A DNA stretch of 64,000 nucleotides from Methylobacter sp. (GTDB taxonomy: Bacteria; Pseudomonadota; Gammaproteobacteria; Methylococcales; Methylomonadaceae), in assembly GCA_024636505.1 (NCBI GenBank), contig JAGXGY010000023.1:1-64000 (forward strand). The letters run 5' to 3'. Below are positions 19,284 through 29,121 of the stretch, piece by piece; the first letter of the stretch is position 1, and each line of letters opens with the position of its first letter. The translations under genes were made by a program, and so were the position numbers. The notes under the pieces were generated by a model. It did not search any database. It saw nothing but the letters and a program-made list of their open reading frames with translations, and was not told the origin of the DNA.

Positions 19284-19515
19284 TATCGCCCCCTAAGTTC
19301 GCTGCTTGGGGGTTCCCCTTCAAATACGCTGGGTTAATCCACGGTGTATAGCCTGTAAACTCAAGTCGAACACTCCGCCGGTATTGTCTAAGAATTGCCA
19401 GCTTGTTGATTGCGTCCGTGTAGTCAAGTTCTTGGCTCAACACAACATCCCCGGCTTTACCTTTGGCAACCACTACAAACAGCTCTACTGGTTCGAAGTC
19501 ATCAAGGTTAATCAT
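19276..19515 (-). CDS. Hypothetical element protein
   Basis: Overlaps neighbours in the operon. Confidence 0.5.
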   Translation of the reverse strand: MINLDDFEPVELFVVVAKGKAGDVVLSQELDYTDAINKLAILRQYRRSVRLEFTGYTPWINPAYLKGNPQAANLGGDNV

Positions 19516-19928
19516 GCTGCCACCTTCGCCGCTGCCATTGCTTCAAATTCATCAACCGCTTTGCAAAACGCCTTAATCCGGTAGGCCAATTCCGGCGTAA
19601 ACTCTGCATAGAGTTCGTAGCGGGTAAAGATAAAAACACGATGCACAACATCCTTTGTTATTGCTGCCTCATCGTGATTAACAATCACCCACCCTTTATC
19701 CCTCAACTTGTCGATATAGCCGCCTAAACGATAGCTATGGGATGCAAAATCAAATTCTCGGTGTGACAGCATCACGCCAGCCGGTAACAGCCGTCTTAAT
19801 GCCCTAGATTGAAGGCTTCCGATTCTTGGGAATATCACATTGTCAGAATCTAACAGGGGCTTGGTGTCCTTGTAATCGGCGCGTGCAATACGGCGGCGGT
19901 TGTCTCTTATAACTTTTGAAGTAATCAT
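19512..19928 (-). CDS. Hypothetical element protein
   Basis: ORF with ATGA overlap to downstream gene. Confidence 0.55.
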   Translation of the reverse strand: MITSKVIRDNRRRIARADYKDTKPLLDSDNVIFPRIGSLQSRALRRLLPAGVMLSHREFDFASHSYRLGGYIDKLRDKGWVIVNHDEAAITKDVVHRVFIFTRYELYAEFTPELAYRIKAFCKAVDEFEAMAAAKVAA

Positions 19929-20143
19929 TACGCCACCGCCTTATTTTGAGCTGATACCCAATTAAAGAACTTGGTTTCATCTATAAGAACCTTACGGCCA
20001 ATGCGAACAATTGCGCCGGACTTAGCAAGTCCGTTGGTGTGTTCGTTGAAGATAAGGGAACGAAGGCCGCCCGTATTAAAGGCGGTATGCTTGGCTGTGA
20101 ATTGTTGGACTGTTAGATAAGCCCATGCTGTTTGTGTTGTCAT
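19928..20143 (-). CDS. AlpA/excisionase-like DNA-binding protein
   Basis: Small protein: LTVQQFTAKHTAFNTGGLRSLIFN...GAIVRIGRKVLIDETKFFNWV (MerR-like wHTH). Confidence 0.65.
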   Translation of the reverse strand: MTTQTAWAYLTVQQFTAKHTAFNTGGLRSLIFNEHTNGLAKSGAIVRIGRKVLIDETKFFNWVSAQNKAVA

Positions 20144-20249
20144 TTGTTATGTCTCATAGTTGCGTCCGGTGCGTTATTGCTCCGGCTCGATTAAAACTAT
20201 AAGCTATTGATTTTCATTAAAAAATACTGTGAATGCTGTCAATTTTTAC

Positions 20250-20345
20250 ACTCGCACCATTCGCACCATTCGCAAGGCTCTATAAATATGACACGCACAA
20301 AAAAGGCGACATTAAGCCGCCTTGTTAAATTCGCACCATTCACAC
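20250..20345. repeat. Iteron-like repeats upstream of the alpA-primase operon
   Basis: ACTCGCACCATTCGCACCATTCGCA at 20250-20274 and ATTCGCACCATTCACAC at 20329-20345, bracketing hairpin AAGGCGacattaaGCCGCCTT. Confidence 0.6.
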
Positions 20346-20347
20346 TA

Positions 20348-21067
20348 TTATGGCTTTTTAGACTTTCCCCCTTGGTTTCTTTTAAACTGCCATACGCTTT
20401 CGCCATTATCCATAATCCACCTGTCAGCTCCATTTGCCCATATATACTTATCCGTTTGCGGTGTAATGTTCGCCAGCTCTATTTTTATTTCTTCATTTGT
20501 TAAACGATTGAGTTCTTGAATAATGAGTTCACGGTTATTTTCGTGTTTATCACATAGGGCTACATACCATTCGGTAAGTATATTCATTCTCTTTTGGTTC
20601 TTTCCTTCTGGCTTCGTATCTGTTTCTGCATGACCAATCGCACCATCGGCTTCGGTGGCCAGCATCAGAATCGGTGTAATTTGAATTGATGGGTTAAGGT
20701 GGTCTGTGTTGTAACCTTTACTTTGTGCCCATGTTAACCAGTTTGTAGGTGTGTCAGTTTCTTTTAAAATGCCAATAGCAATTGCAGACTTGGCAAGCGT
20801 TAAAATCCTGTTCATTATTGTTATTAAAGCGTGCGCTCTATCTCGGCCAGTAGAGCCATCAGGGCAATGTTTGAGCCCGTACTCTATGGCTTCTTTTGTG
20901 TTTTCGTTAAATCCAAGCACAATCATTTTGCAGGCGCGCTCAATATCCCATGAATCCATTTGCAAGGCCACATCATCAGCGAACGTTCCAGAACTTACCA
21001 TCTGATAATTTTCATCGTGGTCAAGCCTTAGCCGTCCTTTGTCATCAATCCAAGTTTTACCCATCAC
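20348..21067 (-). CDS. Hypothetical element protein translationally overlapping integrase
   Basis: 239-aa ORF; start overlaps the integrase stop. Confidence 0.6.
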   Translation of the reverse strand: MMGKTWIDDKGRLRLDHDENYQMVSSGTFADDVALQMDSWDIERACKMIVLGFNENTKEAIEYGLKHCPDGSTGRDRAHALITIMNRILTLAKSAIAIGILKETDTPTNWLTWAQSKGYNTDHLNPSIQITPILMLATEADGAIGHAETDTKPEGKNQKRMNILTEWYVALCDKHENNRELIIQELNRLTNEEIKIELANITPQTDKYIWANGADRWIMDNGESVWQFKRNQGGKSKKP

Positions 21068-22131
21068 ACGCCCCCAAATATCTTGGCGTTCATGCTCTCA
21101 ATCACGCTGGACACATGACCATCTGATAAATGCGCGTAACGCTTAACCATGCTTAACGTCTTATGCCCTAGTATCTCGGCAATCTCAGCCAGTGACGCGC
21201 CATTCATAGCCAAATAAGACGCGGTGCAATGTCTCAAGTCGTGCCATGTAAAATCGGTTATCTCAGCAACCCTAAGCGCACTTGCAAAGGCTTTACGTAA
21301 ATCAATTGGCTTTTGTGGGTTTCTGTCGCTTGGGAATAATAGCGTAGTATCAAGCCGTCGAACCTTTGCATGTTCTTGTAACAGTGATAAGGCCAAACCG
21401 GATAAAGGAACGCGCCGCCTGTCCCCGTTCTTGGTTTCGTGCAGAATTAAAAAACCATCCTTAAGGTTTACATCCCTCCAATTTAGCCCCATCAGTTCGC
21501 CTTGTCTCATGCCGCTGGACAATGCCACAATCACACATGGATAAAGCAAAGGGTTTGGTGATTCTTTACAGGCTTGCAATAATTTTGCTCGGTCGTCATC
21601 ATCAAGATAGCGAACGCGCCCCCTTGACTCAGTTGGCTTTTTTACCTTCCGCATCGGTGAATCTTCGAGCCATTGCCATTCATTCACCGCCACACTGAAA
21701 GCATGGGATAAAGCCGCCAAATATCGAACTACCGTGGCCGGGTTTCTATGTTCACCGCGTGTAGTTGCGCCGCTTGCTAGTTCGTCCCGGTATTGCCCAA
21801 CCATAGCCGCTGTTACGTCTGAAAGAAGATAAGCCCCCATCTTGTCCTTCCACCATTCGAGCTGCTGCTTTTGTTGCCGGGCTTGTTTTGGCTTTGTTGG
21901 TAAAATGTCCTTGATGTACCTATCGGCCAAATCTGCAAAGGTGTGTTTTTTTGCTTCTGCTGTTTTGAAGTGTCGCCCCTCTCTTATTGCGCTTTCGGTA
22001 TCTTGCACCCACTTTTTTGCATCAGTGAGCCGGTTAAAGGTGGCCGTTTGTGCTGGATAACCTTTTAAGCGAATTTGCGCGGTGTAATAAGGCTTGTTGT
22101 CTGCGGTTTGTCTTTTGGTGATGGTCGCCAT
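21064..22131 (-). CDS. Tyrosine site-specific integrase
   Basis: SSGMRQGELMGLNW, HDLRHCTASYLAMNG, LGHKTLSMVKRYAHL catalytic motifs; abuts attR. Confidence 0.95.
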   Translation of the reverse strand: MATITKRQTADNKPYYTAQIRLKGYPAQTATFNRLTDAKKWVQDTESAIREGRHFKTAEAKKHTFADLADRYIKDILPTKPKQARQQKQQLEWWKDKMGAYLLSDVTAAMVGQYRDELASGATTRGEHRNPATVVRYLAALSHAFSVAVNEWQWLEDSPMRKVKKPTESRGRVRYLDDDDRAKLLQACKESPNPLLYPCVIVALSSGMRQGELMGLNWRDVNLKDGFLILHETKNGDRRRVPLSGLALSLLQEHAKVRRLDTTLLFPSDRNPQKPIDLRKAFASALRVAEITDFTWHDLRHCTASYLAMNGASLAEIAEILGHKTLSMVKRYAHLSDGHVSSVIESMNAKIFGGV

Positions 22132-22934
22132 GATTGCCCTCTATGGGATAGCAACCGGCTTTCTGATATGATGCTTTAGCCATTGCTTAACCCTGCTTGT
22201 TAAGTATCGGTAAGGCCTTGTTGGTGCTGATACACCCTCAAGGCCGCTTTGTTTCTAGGGTTTCATTATACACTCACGTTGCACTCACGTTGCAATTGAG
22301 TATAAAAAAGGGCAATAAATGGCAATAATGGACAACAAGACAAAACAGTTAAGTTATTGAATTATTTATTATTGTTTGTTGCCGGTTGTTGTTGATTATT
22401 GGATTAATAGGACTGTTAATCATTAGGTCGGCGGTTCGAGCCCGTCCGGGGGAGCCAAGTAAATCAAGGGCTTAGAGTTAAATCTAAGCCCTTTTTTTTG
22501 CCTGTTGATTTTACGCGGTCACTTTGTATATCAAAGGCTCGCTCGTCGATCATAAAACGCATCAATATCTTTTTACCCCACCGCAACCGCCTTTCCATTG
22601 CCGCTTTCGGGACATCGCCACGCAAACGCATTTTCGTCATTATTCAGATCCCCTTCCGTTAATCCGATGAAATTAAGTGACCACGACCCGCTATAACTAA
22701 CTGAAGAAGCATTACTGGATCGCTAGTCGAGGTTCAGAGCTGCTAAACACAGTCCGCGTCTTCGGCGAGCAAACACTTTGGCTACTGAATACACTAATTA
22801 AGGCGGTGTATGCGTTTCGGGAAAGGTAGCCAGATCAGGTGCTATCGATGACTTATAAAGGTATTACCTAATTGAACGGCTTGCTAAAACGGGCGAACTG
22901 TAACCAAGTATTGTATTATTCCAGCTTTATCAAA

Positions 22935-23056
22935 TTTCCTTGCTGGTTTGAGATCTCTTCCTTTAGGGGGAATCGTTAGATTTGACAATGCTGTATTCGC
23001 ATCGTTATCCTCTGGCAAGCTCCTCGTTCACGGGGAGGTCGAATGTGGATTGAAAC
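22935..23056 (+). repeat. Structured intergenic element, copy A
   Basis: TTTCCTTGCTGGTTTGAGATCTCTTCC-TTTA-GGGGGAAT...CTCCTCG-TTCA-CGGGGAG-GTCGAATGTGGATTGAAAC; homolog at 43141-43320. Confidence 0.7.
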
Positions 23057-23067
23057 ATGGGGCAGTT

Positions 23068-23208
23068 ATGAGCAATTATGAACAGGGAAAAAAAGCCAGG
23101 CGTATAGCCTCGGTAGTTTTTCTTTTAATAATGGTGGTGATTTTGGGGGGAACCTACCTGTCTGAACAGCAAAAAGCAGCGATTGATGGTAGTGAGTTAA
23201 CTTTGTGA
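23068..23208 (+). CDS. Small single-TM protein
   Basis: MSNYEQGKKARRIASVVFLLIMVVILGGTYLSEQQKAAIDGSELTL. Confidence 0.5.
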   Translation: MSNYEQGKKARRIASVVFLLIMVVILGGTYLSEQQKAAIDGSELTL

Positions 23209-23258
23209 AATGTATCAATAATTAGCTTATTCAGCGACGAAGGAGTTTTTAATAAAGC

Positions 23259-24104
23259 ATGACAGCAACCAATGAAATGTTAGTGATTTATCACGCCGAT
23301 TGCCTGGATGGATTAGGCGCGGCATGGAGTGCATTTTGTAAGCTGGGCTCCGGGGCCCGATACATTCCTGCTTCTCACGGTGATGCTATTCCCGATTTTG
23401 AAGCGGGAGCAATACTGTATATAGTCGATTTTTCCTATTCGCCGCAACTGTTGGTTGATGTCGCCGCAAAAGCCGGACGGATCATTCTGATCGATCATCA
23501 CATTACCGCAATGGAACAATGTGATGATTTTTTTAAGTCGCACCCGCTTCCTGAAAACTTGTCGATCAATTTCAACATGTCGAGGAGCGGTTGCATATTA
23601 ACTTGGCAGCATTTTTTCCACGATCAAAAGCCGCCTCAAATCCTGTTGCATATCGAAGATCGTGACATTTGGCATTTCAAACTGGACGGAACTCGAGAAA
23701 TAACCACGGCGTTGTTTGAGCGCATGCCTATCGATTTTTCCGAAATAGGTGCAATTGATCTTAAAGAACTGTTGGCGGTAGGCGCCATACAGTTAGCGCA
23801 ATTTACCGGCATGGTGAACAGGCTTGCCAAATATGCACACAGTGTCACAGTGGCTGGGCGGGTCGGACTTGCTGTTAATGCGCCGTCATTATTTTCCAGC
23901 GATCTTGGGCATGTGTTAGCAGAAAAATCAGGTACCTTTGGCATGACTTACCAATACGACGGCAGAAAACAGCGCTGGAATTTCTCGATTCGCTCAATCG
24001 GCGATTATGACGTGGGTCATCTGGCATTAGGTTTTGGCGGTGGAGGACATAAGAATGCGGCGGGTTTCGCGTTGGATTACAATCCATTTTTAACTATTGG
24101 GTAA
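23259..24104 (+). CDS. DHH-family phosphoesterase
   Basis: VIYHADCLDGLGAAW...LIDHH...FGGGGHKNAAGF. Confidence 0.85.
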   Translation: MTATNEMLVIYHADCLDGLGAAWSAFCKLGSGARYIPASHGDAIPDFEAGAILYIVDFSYSPQLLVDVAAKAGRIILIDHHITAMEQCDDFFKSHPLPENLSINFNMSRSGCILTWQHFFHDQKPPQILLHIEDRDIWHFKLDGTREITTALFERMPIDFSEIGAIDLKELLAVGAIQLAQFTGMVNRLAKYAHSVTVAGRVGLAVNAPSLFSSDLGHVLAEKSGTFGMTYQYDGRKQRWNFSIRSIGDYDVGHLALGFGGGGHKNAAGFALDYNPFLTIG

Positions 24105-24191
24105 ATGCTTTTTTCCAGAGTTAGGCCATAAAACTATTCAAGATACAATAATCATAACTGAATTTATCGCAACCCAATAGCAGGAGCCCTG

Positions 24192-25739
24192 ATGAGTATT
24201 ATTCGTCAAGACGATCTTATTCAAAGCATTGCCGATGCTTTGCAATATATTTCCTATTATCATCCGCTGGATTTTATCAAGGCTATGCACGAGGCCTATC
24301 AAAAAGAAGAGAATCCGGCTGCCAAGGACGCAATGGCGCAAATCCTGATCAACTCCCGCATGTGTGCCGAAGGTCATCGCCCGATTTGTCAGGATACCGG
24401 TATTGTCACGGTATTTTTAAAAATCGGCATGGATGTCCGCTGGGATGCAGAACTGAGTGTCGCCGATATGATCAACGAGGGCGTTAGACGTGCTTATCTG
24501 CACCCTGATAATGTACTGCGGGCTTCAATACTGGCCGATCCTGCCGGAAAGCGCATCAACACCAAAGACAATACCCCGGCGGTGATACACATGGAAGTTG
24601 TACCCGGTGATACGCTTGACATTGAGATAGCCGCAAAAGGCGGCGGATCTGAGGCCAAAGCAAAGTTTGCGATGCTTAATCCTTCGGACAGCATCGTCGA
24701 CTGGGCGCTGAAAACCGTGCCAACCATGGGCGCGGGCTGGTGTCCGCCGGGGATTCTAGGCATAGGCATAGGCGGTACCGCCGAAAAAGCGATGCTCCTG
24801 GCTAAGCAGGCGTGTATGGGCTCTATCGATATCCAGGAGCTAATCGCACGCGGCCCCAATAATGCGTTGGAAGCGTTGCGCCTGGAGCTGTATGACAAGG
24901 TCAATGCGCTGGGTATCGGCGCTCAAGGTTTGGGCGGTCTTACCACAGTGCTGGATATTAAAATCAACGATTATCCGACGCATGCAGCTAATAAACCGGT
25001 TGCTATCATTCCTAACTGCGCCGCCACTCGTCATGTGCATTTTGTGCTTGATGGCAGTGGCGCGGCCGAATTTAAACCGCCTCGCCTGGAAGATTGGCCG
25101 CAAATTACCTGGGATGCGGGCGCTACTGCCCGCAGCGTTAATCTGGATGCCGTGACCCAGCAGGACTTGGAAAGCTGGAAGCCCGGAGAAACGTTGTTGC
25201 TCAGCGGCACCATGCTGACCGGAAGAGATGCGGCACACAAACGCATGGCTGAGTTTTTTGAACGGGGCGAAACATTGCCTGTCGACTTTACCAACAAGTT
25301 TATTTACTACGTGGGACCGGTCGACCCGGTTGGTGATGAAATAGTAGGCCCCGCCGGCCCAACTACAGCAACGCGCATGGATAAATTTACCGAAATGATG
25401 CTGGATAAAACCGGTTTGCTCGGCATGATTGGTAAAGCCGAGCGTGGGCCTGAGGGAATTGCGGCGATTAAAAAGCATAAAGCCGTTTATTTAATGGCAG
25501 TTGGCGGCGCGGCTTATCTGGTATCGAAGGCCATCCGCAAATCGCGTATTGTCGCTTTTGAAGATCTCGGCATGGAAGCCATACATGAGTTTGTGGTTGA
25601 AGACATGCCGGTCATGGTTGCTGTTGATACAGCGGGCGTCTCGGTGCATCAAACCGCGCCAAAGATCTGGCAAGACCGGATAGGCAAAATTCGTTGTGGC
25701 CCAGTAGGGGCGATCCGGCAGATTGCCGGTGATAGCTGA
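24192..25739 (+). CDS. fumA: Fumarate hydratase class I
   Basis: CQDTGIVTVFLKIG, KGGGSEAKAKFAMLNPSDS, GPAGPTTATRMDKF, GKAERG. Confidence 0.93.
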   Translation: MSIIRQDDLIQSIADALQYISYYHPLDFIKAMHEAYQKEENPAAKDAMAQILINSRMCAEGHRPICQDTGIVTVFLKIGMDVRWDAELSVADMINEGVRRAYLHPDNVLRASILADPAGKRINTKDNTPAVIHMEVVPGDTLDIEIAAKGGGSEAKAKFAMLNPSDSIVDWALKTVPTMGAGWCPPGILGIGIGGTAEKAMLLAKQACMGSIDIQELIARGPNNALEALRLELYDKVNALGIGAQGLGGLTTVLDIKINDYPTHAANKPVAIIPNCAATRHVHFVLDGSGAAEFKPPRLEDWPQITWDAGATARSVNLDAVTQQDLESWKPGETLLLSGTMLTGRDAAHKRMAEFFERGETLPVDFTNKFIYYVGPVDPVGDEIVGPAGPTTATRMDKFTEMMLDKTGLLGMIGKAERGPEGIAAIKKHKAVYLMAVGGAAYLVSKAIRKSRIVAFEDLGMEAIHEFVVEDMPVMVAVDTAGVSVHQTAPKIWQDRIGKIRCGPVGAIRQIAGDS

Positions 25740-26043
25740 AAAGAGTGATGATGCGAATAGTGCGGTCGCATAAAGCCAAATCCTTAATTTAATAGCAGTG
25801 GCGCAGCAGCGAGGAAAATAACGGCAAAAATAGTGTTGAAGGGGCGAAAAGACAGGGTAACTATGCTTGAATTCATAAAAAGGCACCCCATTATATTTTT
25901 CGGTTGTCAGGTTACGTCAGCAAAATTCAGAACATAGACAATTTTAGATAAAAAACAGTCTGAAGGTGGAGTATTGAATTGTGTTGATTGGTAATTGCAG
26001 TTATCTTAAGCAGTAATTATTAAAAATAATAAGGAGAAATCGG

Positions 26044-26283
26044 ATGTCAAAAGGTCAAAATTTACAGGATAATTTTTTAAATGCGCTTCGAAAAGAGCAT
26101 ACGCCTGTGTCTATTTTCCTTGTTAACGGGATAAAGTTACAAGGCAAGGTGGACTCATTCGATCAGTACGTGGTTATGCTGAAAAACACATCGAGCCAGA
26201 TGGTTTATAAGCATGCCATATCTACTATTGTCCCGAGTAAAGCCGTAAAAATGCCGCAAGAAAATGAAGCTCATGAACAATGA
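26044..26283 (+). CDS. hfq: RNA chaperone Hfq
   Basis: [49 protein letters not shown]. Confidence 0.98.
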   Translation: MSKGQNLQDNFLNALRKEHTPVSIFLVNGIKLQGKVDSFDQYVVMLKNTSSQMVYKHAISTIVPSKAVKMPQENEAHEQ

Positions 26284-26388
26284 TTAACCCTTTAGGTGAA
26301 TGTTTTTCGCTGCAGGAAAATCAGCAAGGCAGCGGTCTCTGTAGAAAAAATAAACATTTTTTCATAATCACGCCCATGAGGTATTTAC

Positions 26389-27654
26389 TTGTTTGATCGT
26401 CCCGAATCAGGTGAACGAGCCGTCCTTGTTCATCTGACACTTCGTTCCATGCATGAAGATCTTTTAGAATTAAAAGAATTGGCCAAGTCCGCAGGAACCG
26501 ACCCTGTCTATGTGCTAACAGGCAGTCGCAAAAAACCTGACCCAAAATTTTTTGTCGGCAAAGGCAAGCTCGAAGAGCTTAAAGGTATTATCGAAACCTA
26601 TGAAGCCGACATCGTCTTATTTAATCACCCGCTTTCGCCCAGTCAGGAAAGAAATCTTGAGGGTTTTTTAGGCGTTCGAGTGGTCGATAGAAATGGGCTG
26701 ATTCTGGATATTTTTGCCCAGCGCGCACAAACCTTTGAAGGTAAATTACAGGTCGAATTGGCGCAATTGCAGCATTTGTCGACCCGACTGGTTCGCGGCT
26801 GGACGCATTTGGAGCGTCAGAAAGGCGGTATCGGCCTCCGCGGGCCGGGGGAAACTCAGCTGGAAACCGATCGGCGCTTATTGGGTTTGCGCATCAAGCA
26901 GATTCAACAGCGTCTGGATAAAGTCGATAAGCAAAGACACCAAGGTCGCAGCAAACGCAAAAAAGCCGAAGTACCATCAGTTTCTTTAGTGGGTTATACC
27001 AATGCCGGTAAATCAACCTTGTTTAATAAACTGACCGGTGCCGACATTTACGTGGCCGATCAGTTGTTTGCCACCTTGGATCCGACCTTGCGTAACTGCC
27101 AGTTGCCCAATAATAGCGAGATTGTACTGGCCGACACCGTAGGTTTTATACGGCATTTGCCGCATGAGTTGGTGGCGGCGTTTAAATCGACCTTGCAGGA
27201 AGCCAGCGAAGCGGATTTGTTGTTGCATGTCATCGATGCCAGTAGCGATGACCGGGCAGAGACTGTTTATCAGGTCAATCAGGTACTTGAAGATATTGAT
27301 GCCAATGAAGTCAGACAACTTGAGGTGTTCAATAAAATTGATTTATTGGAGAACATTCGGCCGCGCATTGAACGCGATGATGTCGGCAATCCGGTGCGGG
27401 TGTGGTTGTCTGCCGAAACCGGAGCCGGGGTAGACTTGCTTTATCAGGCCTTGGCTGAAATATTTTCAAATACTAAAATCAAAAGAAAGTGTTATTTACA
27501 GCCTGATCAAGGCGAAATAAGGGCGAAACTATTCGCCTGCGCCAAGATAATCAGTGAGAAAACCGATGATTTCGGCGGCTGTGAGTTAGTTATTGAAATT
27601 GATACCAAGTATTCGGGATTGCTGAAATCGGTTGACGTCGAAGAGATACTTTAA
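26389..27654 (+). CDS. hflX: GTPase HflX
   Basis: GRSKRKKAEVPSVSLVGYTNAGKSTLFNKLT; TTG start; follows hfq. Confidence 0.96.
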   Translation: MFDRPESGERAVLVHLTLRSMHEDLLELKELAKSAGTDPVYVLTGSRKKPDPKFFVGKGKLEELKGIIETYEADIVLFNHPLSPSQERNLEGFLGVRVVDRNGLILDIFAQRAQTFEGKLQVELAQLQHLSTRLVRGWTHLERQKGGIGLRGPGETQLETDRRLLGLRIKQIQQRLDKVDKQRHQGRSKRKKAEVPSVSLVGYTNAGKSTLFNKLTGADIYVADQLFATLDPTLRNCQLPNNSEIVLADTVGFIRHLPHELVAAFKSTLQEASEADLLLHVIDASSDDRAETVYQVNQVLEDIDANEVRQLEVFNKIDLLENIRPRIERDDVGNPVRVWLSAETGAGVDLLYQALAEIFSNTKIKRKCYLQPDQGEIRAKLFACAKIISEKTDDFGGCELVIEIDTKYSGLLKSVDVEEIL

Positions 27655-27717
27655 ATAAATAGCACCACTCAAAATAGTGGGGCAAGTAAGAGCCTGCCCC
27701 ACTATTTTTTTGTTAAC

Positions 27718-29109
27718 TTAGCCCTTTAACGCCTTCAATACCGCTTGCATCGTCGCGTTGGCATCGCCAAACAGCATGCGGGTGTTTTCCTGTACGAATA
27801 ACGGATTGCCGACACCCGCATAGCCTGATGCCATGCTGCGTTTAAGCACGATGGTAGTTCCGCCTTTCCAACATTCCAATACCGGCATGCCGGCAATCGG
27901 GCTGTTGGGGTCATCCAGCGCTGACGGATTGACAATATCGTTGGCGCCGATCACGATCGATACGTCAACACGCGCCCAATCTTCATTGATTTCGTCCATT
28001 TCATAAACGATGTCGTAAGGCACTTTGGCCTCGGCTAACAGCACGTTCATGTGGCCGGGCATTCTGCCTGCGACCGGATGGATGCCGAAACCGACTTTCT
28101 TGCCTTTATCGCGCAACAGCTTGGTGATTTCATTCACAGTATGTTGAGCTTGAGCGACCGCCATACCGTAGCCTGGAATAATGACGATATTTTTTGCAGC
28201 CAATAATAACTGTGCGGTTTCATCTGCATCGATAGGCTGAACTTCGCCTTCAACGACTGCGGCTTCTCCGCCGGAACCGGTACCGAAACCACCGGCAATC
28301 ACGCTGATAAAATTGCGGTTCATCGCGCGGCACATGATGTAACTCAAGATTGCACCGCTGCTGCCGACCAATGCGCCGGTCACAATCAACAAGTCGTTGC
28401 TTAACATAAAACCGGTTGCCGCCGCCGCCCATCCCGAATAGCTGTTGAGCATCGACACCACCACCGGCATGTCGGCGCCGCCGATCGCCATCACCATATG
28501 TACGCCGAACGCCAGCGCAATTACAGTCATCAGCAATAACGGCAAGGTGCCGCCGCCGGTTTCGGTTTGTTGCAAGAACAGCCGACCTAAAAAGATGGCT
28601 GCAACCAGTAAGCCCAGATTTAACCAATGGCGACCCGGCAGTAATAGCGGTTTGCCGCTGATACGCTCGCTGAGTTTGCCAAAAGCAACTACCGAACCTG
28701 AAAAGGTCACCGCGCCGATCAGAATGCCGATGTAAATTTCTATTTCATGGATATTTTTTTCTACGCCGCTTAAACTCAAAGAGCTGTCCATAAAATTGGC
28801 ATAACCGACCAATACCGCAGCCATACCCACCAGGCTGTGCATGATGGCAACCAATTCCGGCATTTGCGTCATTTCAACTTTTAATGCGGCTCTAGCGCCA
28901 ATCGCGCCGCCGATTAACAGGGCGATAATCAAAATAACGTAGGAAGTGACCGATGCGCTTAATGCGGTAGCGACAATCGCAATCGCCATGCCTAACATGC
29001 CGTAATAATTGCCTTTACGGGCGGTTTCCTGGTTGCTTAAACCACTCAGGCTGAAAATGAACAGAATGGTGGCGACGATGTAAGACATCGTGACTAAACT
29101 TTGGGACAT
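27718..29109 (-). CDS. pntB: NAD(P) transhydrogenase subunit beta
   Basis: [57 protein letters not shown]. Confidence 0.96.
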   Translation of the reverse strand: MSQSLVTMSYIVATILFIFSLSGLSNQETARKGNYYGMLGMAIAIVATALSASVTSYVILIIALLIGGAIGARAALKVEMTQMPELVAIMHSLVGMAAVLVGYANFMDSSLSLSGVEKNIHEIEIYIGILIGAVTFSGSVVAFGKLSERISGKPLLLPGRHWLNLGLLVAAIFLGRLFLQQTETGGGTLPLLLMTVIALAFGVHMVMAIGGADMPVVVSMLNSYSGWAAAATGFMLSNDLLIVTGALVGSSGAILSYIMCRAMNRNFISVIAGGFGTGSGGEAAVVEGEVQPIDADETAQLLLAAKNIVIIPGYGMAVAQAQHTVNEITKLLRDKGKKVGFGIHPVAGRMPGHMNVLLAEAKVPYDIVYEMDEINEDWARVDVSIVIGANDIVNPSALDDPNSPIAGMPVLECWKGGTTIVLKRSMASGYAGVGNPLFVQENTRMLFGDANATMQAVLKALKG

Positions 29110-29121
29110 CTCTTTCTCCGG

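Larger units (their letters stand above)
15274..22467. mobile_element. Integrative element in the 3' end of tRNA-Asn
   Basis: Perfect 57-bp direct repeat GACTGTTAATCATTAGGTCGGCGGTTCGAGCCCGTCCGGGGGAGCCAAGTAAATCAA at 15274-15330 and 22411-22467; tyrosine recombinase at the right end. Confidence 0.95.

Noticed and set aside
22935-23060. Possible CRISPR array
   Set aside because: Only one repeat-like unit; no second copy, regular spacing or cas genes in the window.
24840-25478. 212-aa ORF antisense to fumA
   Set aside because: Shadow ORF opposite a well-conserved enzyme.
25491-25886. 131-aa ORF antisense to the fumarase end
   Set aside because: Most of it is antisense to fumA; no independent evidence of coding.
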